A stretch of 64,000 nt of DNA from Euglena gracilis (GCA_039621445.1 CP154957.1:40884011-40948010); one strand, 5' to 3'; shown: positions 10,139 through 21,495, counted from the stretch's first letter. Notes: generated from the sequence alone by a model not told the origin. Numbers and translations: made by a program.

Positions 10139-10199
10139 CCGGAGGGATGAAAATACCGCTCGGTGGCAATACCGAATGGCTTAATACCGCTCCCAGCCT
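10138..10199. repeat. ACCGGAGGGATGAAAATACCG motif, copy 2
   Basis: The block begins TACCGGAGGGATGAAAATAC and continues with ATACCGAATGGCTTAATACC, as in the copy at 7,924. It forms the junction between fragment G and the 5' region of element A. Confidence 0.6.
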
Positions 10200-10923
10200 C
10201 TGGGCTGAAAAGGCCCCCTCAAACCAGCCAGTGGCAAAACAATGGCTCTGGGCCTGAAAAGGCCCCCTCGAATAGTGAGCCCCCCAATCACACACCCACC
10301 CCTTCTACCATGTCCAACAACTGCAAACCCATCATGCATCCAACCAATCTCTGGCTTTGGAATGGCTCCTCCATTCTTCTCATACCCACCCCCATCCCCC
10401 ACCCTACATCAGTTTTTCCATTTGCATTTCACCCTTGTTGTCTCACATCATCTCTCAGACAGCATTTCCCAGTTCTGTTTCTCTTTGCCGGTTTTTCGGC
10501 CACTGGCTGCACCAACACCGGTTGCCTGTCCCCCTTTGTCACCTGGAACCTATTTGCATTCCATTTCTGTGCATTTATTGTTGCTTTGTTTGAAAGTTCC
10601 AGTAGAAACCTGTGTTCAAAAGGAAAACTCGGTTCACCTGCTGATTTCTTTTCGTTCAAAAACATTTTGTCGCCCCAACCTCCCCATGACACCATTTTAC
10701 CCCAGTGTCCTGCAAAGGCCATGGGCCTGCAAAGGCCCCCCCCGGACACCTTTCTACACCAATTTTGTGAGGGGTCTCTTGGCCTGGAAAGACCGCCACA
10801 AATTGTCAACCGTGAGCCTGTCAACCTGAAAAGGCTACCCCCAAACGAAACATACTCACCCTGTCCACCGTTCCCATTCACTGCAAACCCATCTGCTCCA
10901 CCGTTAACCTCCACATTATCCTT

Positions 10924-13615
10924 TTGTGTCCATTTATCGAGCAACACACCTCTTCTGGGAGGGGAGAGGAGGTCCTGACATGCGGCGATGTGGAGGCCAA
11001 TCCAGGCCCAAACGACGATGTCGAAATGTCGGCAGCTTCCCAATGCTCTCAGCACGGCACGGCCCTTGGCTCCTGGTTTCCGATGAATGCTTTGCCGGGT
11101 TTCCCCCAACTTCCTTTCGCCCCACCAACTGCTTCTGGAATTTCCGGCCTTGATGATGGTGGCCGATGGCTCCAGGGCCACCAAAGCGATTCATTCCTCC
11201 CCTTGATGGGCAACATCCACCCTGCTGCTTTGCAGTCACCACCACCCCCAACATCGTCGCACCTGCCCATTCCTCATCGACGGCTGCCCAACCACCTCAA
11301 CAGTCATGTGCCATATCTCCTGTCGGTTCCGGAGGCAGTAACCCTGGTCAACCCGTCTCAAACTCCCAAGGGGACATGGCTATGCTACCAAATTCGCAGG
11401 ACAGCAGACAACGCCGAGTATCTTGCTCTGTTTCCCCTGGTGCATTCCCAAATGGCGGAGCGGCAGCCTTGTCGCCTTCTTTTGAAGAAATTGGTTTGGA
11501 CTCGCGGCCCACCTTGGTGCACATCCCTCGGGGAGCAGTTGTCCAGGTCACTTGCACTTTTGTAACATTACTTCGGAACTTCAACGCAAATCCAAGTTGG
11601 CTGACCTTACACTTACAATGGTAAGACCCATTGGGCGCACGTTGGTCGGAAAGTTGAAGAGCGTGCCCGTCTGTACCTCCAACGTCCCGTGAAGGAAAGT
11701 TGGGAAGATTCCGCACTACCAGAGCTACCTCTTCCTCCTGCTCGCACTCGTCTTGCAGCCTCAACTGAAGAAAGTGTCAACATGGAGCGCCTTCTCAACC
11801 GGGTCGAAACTCTAGTCGGACATGGCGCCATCTCCAAGACATGTCGTGTTCTCACTTCTGATGGAGTACAGGACTCATCAGACCCTACTGTTATGGCTCG
11901 GCTGCACGCTCTCCACCCATTTGAAGAGCCACCTGGTTTTGGAACATGGGACCCGTCTCACCAATTGAACTTTGCAAGAGATCCGGAAACCCTGCGGGAC
12001 CGCATGTTTGCTTTGCGGAAACTCATCTGCACATTCCCAAAGAACTCCGCTCCGGGACCGTCTCGGCTCCGGCCAGATCACTTGCGAAGCATGTTGGCAG
12101 ACCTGCCAGGATCACGAGCTGAGGATCTCCTTGAATGCTTGGACAAATTTATCACAGATTGCATCTCCAAAGGAGTCCACCCCCTCATGGCTCCGATTCT
12201 ATCATCGGCAACCCTCACACCCTTGCGTAAGGCGGCCGCCAAACCACAAAATGGTAGGGGACCAGGAGCTGATGGTACCCGCCCAATCGCTGCCGGCGAG
12301 TGCCTACGACGATTGGTGGCCAAAGTGTTGATGCACCACCCTTCAGTGACCCAATCACTTAAGGACCTTTGCCCCTTGCAAACAGGTGCTGGAGTCACAA
12401 ATGCTTGTAGCCTAACAGCCATGGGTCTACAACAGATGGTTGATGATCTTCACAGTAAGAAAGAAGAACGGTGGGGCTTGCTTCAAATTGACCTCACAAA
12501 CGCCTTCAACAGCATGTTTCGTGCCTCAGCCCTCGACAGTGTTCGCCACAGATGTCCATCCGCCCTGCCATGGCTGGAGAGCTGTTATAGCCAACATTCT
12601 CGCCTGTTCTGTGGGAAATCGATGTTGCTACCTGCCCGAGGAGCTCAGCAAGGGGATCCGTGTGGCCCCGCCCTCTTTGCATGGGGTTTACAAGACAATG
12701 CTTGAAGATTTGTCCGCTTCTGTGGAGTGGCAAGGCTGGTACCTCGACGACGGACACCTGTTGGGTTCCCCCATGCAACTCCACTCAACACTGTCCACTT
12801 TCTCCAGGGAGGCTGGGAATCGGGGCCTTGCTGTCAATCTTGCAAAGTGCAACCTGTGGGGCCCCTCTTTCACCTCCGCTGGCAACCATGCGTGCTTTTC
12901 GGACGCCATCCCACCAGACAGCCCCCTCCTCCAAGTTCCAATTATCCCATTCGCGAAGGACTCCGGGGTCAAGGTCCTTGGTGTGCCACTCTGCCATCCC
13001 GAAGGTGACGCTTTTGCCCGACAGATCTGGCGCAAACGTGTGGATGGTGTTGTGAAGGCGTGTGAATCCCTCTCAAGACTCCCCCAGGCACACCTCCAGT
13101 TCACCATTCTACGATATTGCTTGACATCATGCAAAGTCAATGACCTTCTTCGTGCCACACCTCTTTCCTTGGGCCGCCCAGAATGTGCAGCTTTTCGTAC
13201 AACCCTCCGACACTGCTTTGAAGGAATAGTTGGCGGCCCTTGCTCCCCTGAACAATGGGAACAAGTTTGTCTCCCCATCTGGCTCGGCGGACTCGGCATC
13301 TCTGATCCAGGACACATTCGTCTACCAGCCCGGATTGCCGGAATTGTGGAATACATCTGTCGGGGCCCCGAAACCCTTGGCATTCCTTCGGTGTTCCCTA
13401 GGGCCCCCTCAGACACTTTGATGTGCCTCCAAGAAGCATCCGCCCTCCTTGGTAACGTTTGCCCCGCTTGTGCAATGGGTCGAAGACCTGGCACTCTTGA
13501 AAGATGCGCAAAGTCCTCACACCTCCCAAAAGTGGTGGAATGCACAGTTCTCCACGGCCCGGCAAACTGTCCTAGCGAGAACCCTGCCCCCTACTGACCA
13601 AGTTCGATTTGCCAG
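10924..13615 (+). pseudogene. Element A polyprotein: 2A, linker, reverse transcriptase
   Basis: In order: VLTCGDVEANPGP (2A-like); a linker rich in S, P and H; FEEIGLDSRPTLVHIPRGAV (frame 3); VGRKVEERARLYLQRPV and VGHGAISKTCR (frame 1). The RT follows with RPIAAGECLRRLVAKVL, LQIDLTNAFNS (first catalytic Asp at 12,490), GAQQGDPCGPALFAWG and the WYLDDGHLLG box at 12,737-12,766. The frame changes about four times (near 11,170, 11,610, 12,690 and 13,455), so no full protein can be made. KWW at about 13,530 belongs to the conserved SPHTSQKWW linker before the RLE. The RT would copy the element RNA at a nicked target. Confidence 0.85.
10972..11010 (+). other. 2A-like ribosome-skipping motif in element A
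   Basis: Codons 10,972-11,010 read VLTCGDVEANPGP and match the established 2A consensus D-V/I-E-x-N-P-G-P, with skipping expected between the last G and P. The motif sits near the start of the coding part, so it would release a short leader from the RT protein. Confidence 0.85.
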
Positions 13616-13870
13616 CCACCTTCAATATATATTGGGCGGGGAAGGGGGGGCGTTTGTACTTCTTTTGCCATTGGATGGCGTGTTTGTGTCGGGTTTTTGC
13701 TCGTCTTGCCGTTGGTTGTCCATGGCGTGTGTGTGTCGATGGTTCGTTGATGAGGACCCCTGCGTCCTGGCAAGTGGCTTTGGCTTCTTTTTGGCGCTTT
13801 GTGGTGAGGTTTGTGGCTCTGATGACAACGTGCTTTGACGGTATCGAGTTAGCAATGGGGGTGCAAGGTT
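13612..13870 (+). repeat. Dispersed repeat R, copy 4 (second half)
   Basis: CACCTTCAATATATATTGGG and the following GTTTGTACTTCTTTTGCCA block match copy 1 from 7,407 onward. The match starts inside the retrotransposon reading frame of element A and defines its truncation point. Confidence 0.75.
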
Positions 13871-14260
13871 GAGAATTGTGGTCGCTTATGAAGTGTATGG
13901 CGCATGAGAAGCTGTGGAACCAGATGGAGTGTAGTGTACGTCCCGCCCTTTCTCTTTCGCTTTTCCCTTTTCCCCGAAAAGGCGCGGGAGTAACAAAATA
14001 TAAAAATTATAAACCCTTTGTCCCCTTTATGCAGAGCACAAGGCAAAGGGAGAGAAGGTTATGTTTTTGGACCCGAGTCCCTTTTCTGTTGTTCTTGTTG
14101 ACCTCTTCGGGTCTTGATAAAGAGAACAAAAATAATTGTAAAGATTGGGGTCTTCGCCCCTCAAGAGAAAACCTACTTACAAAACCAACCCAATAAAACC
14201 TCAAGCTAAGTAGGAACCAAATGTTTCTTATTCTGCAGGAGAATTCCCTAACTGGGACGT
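13871..14260. other. No gene seen
   Basis: The interval is mixed-composition spacer. It contains a short hairpin-like CCTTTTCCCCGAAAAGGCG near 13,966 and an AATAAAACC near 14,190. The phrase AAAACCTACTTAC...AAACCAACC near 14,168 recurs loosely at 14,778 (GAACCTACTTCACAGAACCA). No convincing frame was found. Confidence 0.4.
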
Positions 14261-14264
14261 CATC

Positions 14265-14400
14265 ACCAGTTAGTGCAGAATCACATAGCACTGTGTGCAG
14301 CTGGCCAAAGGCCAGTTAACAGGCATTCGCTGGCCAAAGGCCAGTTGACAGGCAACCATGATGCCATGGCATCATGGTTGCCTGGTACACATCCCCCTCC
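14265..14400 (-). repeat. Solo 3' tail of the fragment-D retrotransposon
   Basis: The sequence GTTAGTGCAGAATCACATAG through CTGGCCAAAGGCCAGTTAAC and GGCATCATGG...TGCCTGGTACACA is shared with 52,272-52,385, where it lies at the 3' end of fragment D in the same orientation. Here no RLE coding precedes it, so it is a severely 5'-truncated copy or a short element borrowing the tail. It differs by a second CTGGCCAAAGGCCAG and by a 36-nt palindrome. Confidence 0.7.
14349..14384. repeat. Perfect 36-nt palindrome
   Basis: CAGGCAACCATGATGCCA (14,349-14,366) is followed immediately by its exact reverse complement (14,367-14,384). The related copy at 52.35 kb is not palindromic, so the symmetry arose in this copy. 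Confidence 0.9.
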
Positions 14401-15009
14401 CAGGGCTATGCCCGATTTCCCTCCTGGACCAGGCCAGTCGGGATGCCAGGCACAGTCCTGTGTGGGATGGGCACCAGGAACCATGCTTGGTTCCAACTTA
14501 CCTTAGGGTATAAATATGTCACCCAAAACCCGAAAACGCGCAAAAGAGGTTACCGCTTAGGCGGCTACCTACTTTTTTTTGCGTTAAAGGGTTGGGGACA
14601 AATATAAGCCCAAGGAAAATGGGGCTGGAAGGTTTTCCATTCCAGAAACCCAGCCTCCCTGTTTGGGTGTGCCAAAGGCACTTGAGGTGGTATATATTCC
14701 AGAACTCAGAAAAGAATTCTGGGGTGGGTGTGGAAGGGGGGGGGGTACCTGGCCAGTCAAACCTGACCAGGGAGAGAAGAACCTACTTCACAGAACCAAC
14801 TGCCGGAGCCAGCCTTTTCCCAGGGGGGGAAAGGGAGAGGAGTAGGGGGCTGGTCTTAGGACCGTGAAAAGGAATTTTTGCTGGCGGGCAGCCTTAAGGG
14901 CCTTAGGGCCGAAAAGAAGTTGACTACTTATTACGGTGTGCGCGCTGCACGCTGTGCGTAGTCTTACTAGCGCCGTGGCGCTTTTGTGGTTCTTCGGTCT
15001 GCACCAAGA

Positions 15010-15235
15010 CGATGAATAGCGCCGAAGCGCTTTTGGGACTTCGCCCTTTTGGAGGGGGGGGGGGCATTCAGCCAAAGCTGATTTTGGGACCTCGCCCTTT
15101 CAGGGGGGGGGTTTCAGCCGAAACTGATTTTTGGGACTGCGCCCTTCGGGGGAGGGGGGCTTTCAGCCGAAGCTGATTGTGGGACTTCGCCCTCTCCGGG
15201 GGGTGGGGGGGCTTTCGGCCGAGGCTGACTTTTTG
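15010..15235. repeat. Tandem repeat, about 62-bp unit
   Basis: Units of the type GGGACTTCGCCC, G-run, TTTCAGCCGAAGCTGATT occur four times, at about 15,035, 15,088, 15,133 and 15,180. Confidence 0.75.
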
Positions 15236-15718
15236 TGTAAAGAAAACGGAAACCGTTTTCTGGTTTGGTTGTAGTTGTGACTAAAAAATCGAAAAAATTC
15301 GAAATTTTAGTAAAGACTTTTTAAAAAAAAAATTCGTCCGAAGACGATTGTAACGGTTGATTGTGATGTTTGAAGATGGTTTATTTGTAACACATTGTAT
15401 GAGTTCGCTAAACCCTAAAAATTTGGTGCATATCCATGCTTTGTACGCTCTGAGCCTGTCGGCCCTTGTCAGGGGGGCAGGCAAAATGCTGTCCACAGCA
15501 TTTTTTAAACAATATTTGTAAACAACATTGGACAATTCGCAACGCAAAGTAATGTTGTATGTTACAGCAGTGAAGTGAGGCATAAGCCTCCACAGAAGTA
15601 AATTGTAAAGAATAAACCTCGTTCTGGATACGAGTATTGTACGTAACGTACTTGTCCACGGCTGTCCTGCAGAGTAAGTAACAGGGAAAGATCAGCCTTT
15701 TTGTAAAAAAAATAATGT
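15236..15718. other. No gene seen
   Basis: This is mixed spacer with A-runs near 15,322-15,332. No frame looks coding beyond short chance openings. Confidence 0.4.
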
Positions 15719-15719
15719 G

Positions 15720-16190
15720 AGTTCGGGGGGGGGGTTGTGACTTCGCGCTGCCAACGGGGGGGGGCTGTGGCTTCGCACATTCGGGGGGGGGGTTTGTGAC
15801 TTCGCACATTCGGTGGGGGGGCTGTGGCTTCGCACATTCAGTGGGGGGGGGGGCTGTGGCTTCGCACATTCGGTGGGAGGGGCTGTGGCTTCGCACATTC
15901 GGGGGGGGGGGCTGTGTCTTCGCACATTCGGTGGGGTGGGCTGTGACTTCGCACATTCGGGGGGGGGGGGGGCTGTGACTTCGCACTTTCAGAGGGTGTG
16001 TGCTGACTTCGCACCGCACTGCCGGGGGGGGGGCTGGTGACTTCGCACCACACTGCCGGGGGGGGGGCTGGTGACTTCGCACCACACTGCCGGGGGGGGG
16101 GGGGGGGCTGGTGACTACGCACCGCACTGCCGGGGGGGGGGGGGGGGTGACTTCGCACCGCACTGCCGGGGGGGTGGGGCAGGTGACTAC
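15720..16190. repeat. G-rich satellite, about 30-bp unit
   Basis: About 14 units of the form CTTCGCACATTCGG plus a long G-run and GCTGTGG are tandemly arranged. The second half uses the variant CTTCGCACCRCACTGCCGG with GGCTGGTGA. Three more units lie at 20,075-20,180. The proline-rich open frames on the - strand are repeat artefacts. Confidence 0.9.
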
Positions 16191-16389
16191 CGGATGTGGC
16201 CATATTCCGCGGGGCCTAATGTCAGAATCCTTTTAATCCGCACTGAAATTTTGACGTGTATAAACCTGGCGAACACGGCCTGATTCCGTGTATAAACCCT
16301 GACGTCTTTTGGCCGCATTCAACTTTTAACCCTTACGGCTTTAGGACTCACCAAATGTTCGCCCAAATATTCGCGTTTTTTCACAGGAT

Positions 16390-16810
16390 GTCGGTCTTCT
16401 GCGAGTATTTCTCGCCCGTGGAGCTACACTCCGCCGGGGGGCATTAGCCCTGGGGTACGAGGCACTCGAGGTCCTCCATCCCCGACCAGGGTCTCGAACC
16501 ACCGTATCCAACGGGTGCGTGTTGTCTACCTTGCCGAGCTGTAGGCCGAAGCCAGTTGATGCTACGATGCAAGGCAGGCAACCACCGTAACACATGGTTA
16601 CGGCGCTCACCCGTCGGGCACGGTGGGACGATCCACCGATCTGTTTGTCCACCAGCGACGCCATCGGAACTCCCGCCGTACAGCGGCCATTCCTTACCCC
16701 GCCCGGCAGCGTCGCGATGCCGTGGCTGGTCCGATCCGGGATCGAACCCGTGCGTCTGACGGATGGTACCGATCGAAGCCGGCCCTCTGTCCGCTTGACT
16801 AACACAGGGG
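16390..16810 (-). repeat. tRNA-like blocks, possibly SINE-related
   Basis: On the - strand GGGTTCGATCCCGG (about 16,735-16,748) and GGTGGTTCGAGACCC (about 16,493-16,507) resemble RNA polymerase III B-boxes. GTTAGTCAAGCGG (16,791-16,803) and GTGTAGCTCCACGGG (about 16,419-16,433) resemble A-boxes. Stems do not pair well enough for a working tRNA, so I call this tRNA-like only. A decayed tRNA-derived SINE is possible. Confidence 0.25.
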
Positions 16811-16941
16811 ACAGGATGTCGGTCGGCCATGATGTGCTTCCCATGATGTATTCAAAAAAAATATTGATTCCTTGTTTGTCTTTTGTCGCTGTCTTTTTTC
16901 TTTCTCTGTCCACATCTCTCTCTCTCCTCCTTCTCTTTCAG

Positions 16942-17461
16942 GCCCTGCAGCATGGACCAGTTCATCGTCCGCAACAAACAAGACGCCGTGGACAAGGAGC
17001 TGGCCGCCATATCGGCCCAAAGGGACCGCCTACGGGTCGGGCAGAAGCCAACCCGTCGTCGCTGGCGGCAGTGGGAGCAGAAGAAGAAGGAGCACATCCT
17101 CGACCTGTACAACAACCTCGGACGGTCCTACCGGGCCCTGAAATTACAAATGGGGGCAGCGGCCCCCCCCCTCAGTACGCTGCGCGGGTGGGCGCAGGCA
17201 GTGGCCTGCGAACGTGGCCTCAACCCGATGGGCCGGCCAAAGCATCTCACGAACCAGCAGGAGATGCAGGTGATGCAGCTGGTCAGCAGGGCCCGCAGCA
17301 GGGGAGCCGTGGTGGACCGGGAGACCTTGACCTTGATGGCCCAGGCGGTGATGCAGCGGGGGGGCAGTGGTGACCCCCCCAAACTGACAGCAGACTGGGT
17401 GAAATCCTTCCGGAAGCGAAATGAGCCATGCCTGTGCTGTACTCCATTCTCGGCCAAATGA
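16942..17461 (+). CDS. CENP-B/Tc5-type helix-turn-helix protein, transposase N-terminal part
   Basis: A splice-acceptor-like tract (CTCTCTCTCCTCCTTCTCTTTCAG type, ending at 16,941) precedes a coding block whose first ATG is at 16,952, giving 169 codons to a TGA at 17,459-17,461. It opens with a charged region (VDKELAAISAQRDRLR), then a basic helix region (RRRWRQWEQKKKEHILDLYN, SYRALKLQMG, STLRGWAQAV). GRPKHLTNQQEMQVMQLVSR, LTLMAQAV and LTADWVKSFRKRN follow. This is the order seen in CENP-B/Tc5-like DNA-binding domains of pogo/Tigger-type transposases. No DDE catalytic domain follows, and the tail CLCCTPFSAK looks like read-through after truncation. It would bind DNA if expressed. Third codon positions are GC-rich. 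Confidence 0.55.
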
Positions 17462-18900
17462 GAAATGAAATGGCCGGGGGGGTGGTGACTGGGTGGTTTT
17501 TTTGATGGTGAGTGATTGACTAGTTTTTAAAAAAGTGGAGTGACCCACCCCCCGGGGGTCGGTAAGCAACTGTATGACCCCCCCCGCCATGAAAACAGCA
17601 AAAGCGTGGGTTGGATTGACAAGGTTACGTGCAGGCAGCAGCGACAGGGTGGATACACCCGCCGAGCTGGAGACCAGGCTTATTTTTGCAAATTTTCCAA
17701 AAATCTACCGTGCAAAAGTGTAAAATTCGGAAAAAAGCCTGAGGCAGAAGGATGACATATGGCGGACAAAATTTGCTGATTTTGTCCGCCATCCCGGCCG
17801 CTACGGTGTACCGAGCACCGGGATACGCGCGGAGCTGCAGGTGGCCATCGACGAGACACCCTACTCGCACAATTGCTTGCAGGTGACAGGTGACAACACA
17901 CGCTCAGCCAGCATGAGAGAACTTTTCAGAAAACTGTAATAAATGGAAAAAAAGTCCAGGCAGGTTTTTTGGTTTTTGGAGCATGTGGAGAGAATGGAAG
18001 GTGTTTCCGTTTGTTCCCGTGCTGTTTGGCAATCTGTTGGCCAAAGCAATTCTCCGTCTCCTACCCTACTTCCCCCGCCTGCGAGGGACTTTCACAGATG
18101 GCCATGACAAACGAGTCTCCATGACAAGATGATCCAAGACAGATCTCCAAGACAGATGAGGATCACAGCGACACCGACATGGACGACGGTCCCCAGGACT
18201 GTGCGCAGGAGGTCAGCCAGTCTTCCAATGCAGTTCAGCAGGACATCCTGGACGAGCGTCTGGCGGTCAGACATCTGCTGAGGGGTTCTGTGCGGTCTGT
18301 GTGACGGTTTTGTTCACCTCCCTCCCAAAAAAAATTGACTGGTCGGTTTGCAGTAACCCCAAATGAAATGAAATGCCCCCCCCCCCCAGATGCCTTTTGC
18401 AGAGACGCTTGGCGCTGGGCCTGCGCTGTCGAAGGACAGCCCCTGCCCCTGCGCTGCAGGGGTTGTGTTCAGGCAGCCGGTTTGATCATGGCTGGCGATT
18501 GCTCGGGGGTTTGGGGCCAATGTGGCTGACGTGCTGATCTGGGGCAGGGGTCTGCATGGTGAATCTGGGGCATCATGGCCATCCGGGTCATAATGGGCTC
18601 TCACGGTCGTCATCGGTCGTCATCGTTTTTATGATTTTTCTCGCCCGCTTCCATCTGCGCTGGGTGCCTGTTCCTAACGTTTATCTATTTTGGGCTGGCA
18701 GTGGCAGTACGCCCCTGGAGTCCTCCCTATACGCTGGACGCCTGTGGTGCAGCCGGCACACATGGCTTTCCACCGTTATCCTCGTGGGGGGGTTCCAGGT
18801 TGGGGGGGGGGTTGTTCCAGGGTCGACATTTTTTATCTGTTTATCTGTTTCCCAGCGGGCGTCACCCGACCCCCTGGGGGGAGGGAGGGCGGGTCGGTAG
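17462..18900. other. No gene seen; includes a 14-bp inverted repeat
   Basis: The stretch holds repeat-like C/G runs at 17,476 and 17,546. It also holds an inverted repeat with perfect 14-bp arms ATGGCGGACAAAAT at 17,759-17,772 and its complement at 17,779-17,792, spacer TTGCTG. An acceptor-like TTTTGGGCTGGCAG lies near 18,704. I see no frame I would call a gene. Confidence 0.4.
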
Positions 18901-20060
18901 GTCCGGGTCCAGACCCACCCAGGTGCCAGGTACATGTTTTCGGCCCTCAATCGCCGAAAATTTTTGAAGATTGCCTTTAACGGCCGCGAAATTGGGTCCC
19001 CCCCCCCGGGGTCCCGCGCCACCCAGGGTGGCTGGGGGAGGGGGCCTCCCCCCCCCCCGGTCTTAAAAAGGAGCCTGTTTACCGGGTACAATGCTGATGG
19101 TGTGCGTGCGAAGTCATGGTCCATCCTCTTCATCTACATCCGCAACCAGGCCGCCCCCCCCCCCCCCTGTGGGTGCGGACAGCTCCCCCCCCCACCGCGT
19201 GCAGGAGCCAACCCCCCCCCCTGTGAACGTTTTTTTGATAATTTCAAAAGAAATTCGCCTTTTTTGCAGAAAATGGCAAAGTCATCCTGGGCGGAAGTTG
19301 CATTTTTCCACGTTCTGTCCCCAGCTGAATTTTTTGGGGGGTTTTGCATTTTTTTCATCCTTCCGCTGGTTTTTTGGGGCATGTTTTTCTATTGTCCGTG
19401 TTGCGTCCCCCCCCCCCTGGAGTGACCTGTGGCAGACTGCAGTGGTATTTCCGCTGGTGCGCGTTGGGCTGCATCGTTTTAATGGCAGCAGTGTCCCTTC
19501 GGCACTCTCACGGGACTGCAAGTGCGAGTTCCCCTGTTTTTTGTGTGTGCGGGCGTTCTCTCGGGATGCATTTCTTCGGGTGATTCTGTTGTCCAAATGC
19601 TAATTTTTTTTTCTGCGTTTTTTCCTGTTTGGCAAAAATTGAGGCATTTCGGGAATTTTTTTGCCCCCCCCCCCCAAAGAAAAAGGTTATGATGTGGGGC
19701 GCCATCTTCTGTCGTCAGCTAAAAATTTTTTCCCTGGCCGCAAAATAACAAAAAAATTAAATCACAGAAAACCGGAGAAATTAACCACTTCAAAGAAGTT
19801 CAAAGTACTGGCGGCTTCAATAAGCCGAACTTAAAGAGAAATTACATAACTGACTGGCATTGATTCGCTGTCGCACAGTGCTACGCGGCGCTGCTGTGCT
19901 GCGATGATTACGGCACCCTGGCCCTGCCCCTTTAGACCTGGTTGGGATTCCAGGCCGACCATCAACCCCCGGGCGGGCATGTCGTGCATAAACCTCGCGA
20001 ACGCGGCCTCTGCGCGTAATTAAAACCCTCGAAGTTGCGCCTGGATGACTTTACCCCACT
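18901..20060. other. No gene seen; C-run rich spacer
   Basis: C-runs at 18,999, 19,050, 19,156, 19,189, 19,214 and 19,411 interrupt all frames. Short open frames are proline-rich and not convincing. Confidence 0.4.
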
Positions 20061-20074
20061 GTGAAGTTTGGCTT

Positions 20075-20182
20075 CCTCCGGTACGCACCGCTCTGCCGGG
20101 GGGGGGGGGCTGGTGACTTCGCACCACACTGGCCGGGGGGGGGGGAGCTTGTGACTTCGCACCGCACTGCCGGGGGGGGGGA
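20075..20182. repeat. Second site of the G-rich CTTCGCACC satellite
   Basis: Three units of CTTCGCACC...CTGCCGG plus a G-run repeat the variant seen at 16,000-16,190. Confidence 0.8.
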
Positions 20183-20641
20183 GGGCCGTGTTTTTTTTCA
20201 GTTTTGCTTAAAATAACGTCGGGGGGGGCAGGCAAAAAATTTGTGACCGTGGTCACTTGTAGTGGAATAATGTTGGAGAAAGTCAAAAAAATTATTTTTT
20301 TTGTTTGTGTAAAAGAAAACTTGTATTTGCAAAGAGAACCTGCCTTTCCGGCAATTATGGCTGTCCAGCCTCGAACACAAGCAAAGTGCACACCTAGAAA
20401 CAGTGTGTGCTCAGATTTCAAAGGCAGCTATGGCTGTTCAGCCTCAAAGCAAACCGCACACCTGAAACAGTACAGGTGCAGATTTCACTGCCCTTCATTA
20501 TACTGTGGTGTGTTTCTGTGTGGTGTGGTTCGGTGTGGCTGTCTGCTGCTGCTGCTGCTGCCGCCTGCTGCGTCTGCCTGCGTGCTGCGGCTGCCGCTTG
20601 CCTGCTGCGGCTGTCTGTTTGCTGCGGCGGTTTGCCTGCTG

Positions 20642-20911
<270 letters not shown>

Positions 20912-20939
20912 GTGTACTGTTTCACCTGTGCGGTGCTTG

Positions 20940-21495
20940 TGCGGATTCATGAAAAAAAATTTTGATGCAGATTGTACGCATTGTATCGCATTGTACCACA
21001 TTGTACATCAGGACATTATATCACATTGTACAGCAAGGCATTGTACCGCATTGTACCACATTGCATGCCAAGGCAAAGTTCGTAAAATAAAAATGTTGGA
21101 GTTTGAAAAAAAAATCACTGACTTTTGCGTTTCGGTTGACTGTGGCTACAGTCTAGTTATTTTCGGTGTTCTGCCTTAAAAAAAAACCTCAAGAATTATT
21201 TTGACTCCTTGAAGGCTTGGAAACGGTGTTTCGCCTCCGCAAAGGCTTGGACGTTTGAGCAGTGAGAAAGAACCCAACCGGGAAGCGGTATCCAGTTGGT
21301 TCAGAACACACCTCTGCGGGTACTGACTGAAAAATCACTTGTACAGTTGAAGGTACTGTAAAAACGGTTCTTGGACTGAGGTAAAGCATCCTGCACATTG
21401 TGAAACAAAAATTTTGTGTCTTGGTGTAGAAACATACCCATAGCACCGAAAATTGTTGTTTGGTGTATGAATATGAAGTTTCTTGGACAGAAACA
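20940..21495. other. No gene seen; TTGTACCRCATTG repeats at the start
   Basis: Words like CATTGTACCACATTGTACAT recur between 20,968 and 21,065. The rest is unremarkable AT-rich sequence. Confidence 0.4.

Larger units (their letters stand above)
10200..13620 (+). mobile_element. Element A: non-LTR retrotransposon, 3'-truncated
   Basis: The 5' region (10,200-10,920) carries GGCCTGAAAAGGCC and GGCCTGCAAAGGCC boxes. The coding part follows with a 2A-like motif, a serine/proline-rich linker, a conserved pre-RT block and the RT. The RLE is lost: after VRFASHLQ at about 13,618 the sequence passes into repeat R (ATATATTGGGCGGGG). Loss of the 3' end is unusual for a LINE copy and implies a later insertion or recombination. 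The closest relative in the window is element B. Confidence 0.85.

Noticed and set aside
10163-10978. 271-codon frame upstream of element A
   Set aside because: It starts at a non-ATG codon, overlaps box repeats and shows no conservation with the matching region of element B; more likely a 5' untranslated region.
15408-16203. Proline-rich proteins on the - strand (up to 251 codons)
   Set aside because: They arise from the G-run satellite read in reverse.
16390-16810. Functional tRNA genes
   Set aside because: TTCGA/TTCGAT boxes and A-box-like words are present, but T and D stems do not pair properly and no anticodon arm could be placed.
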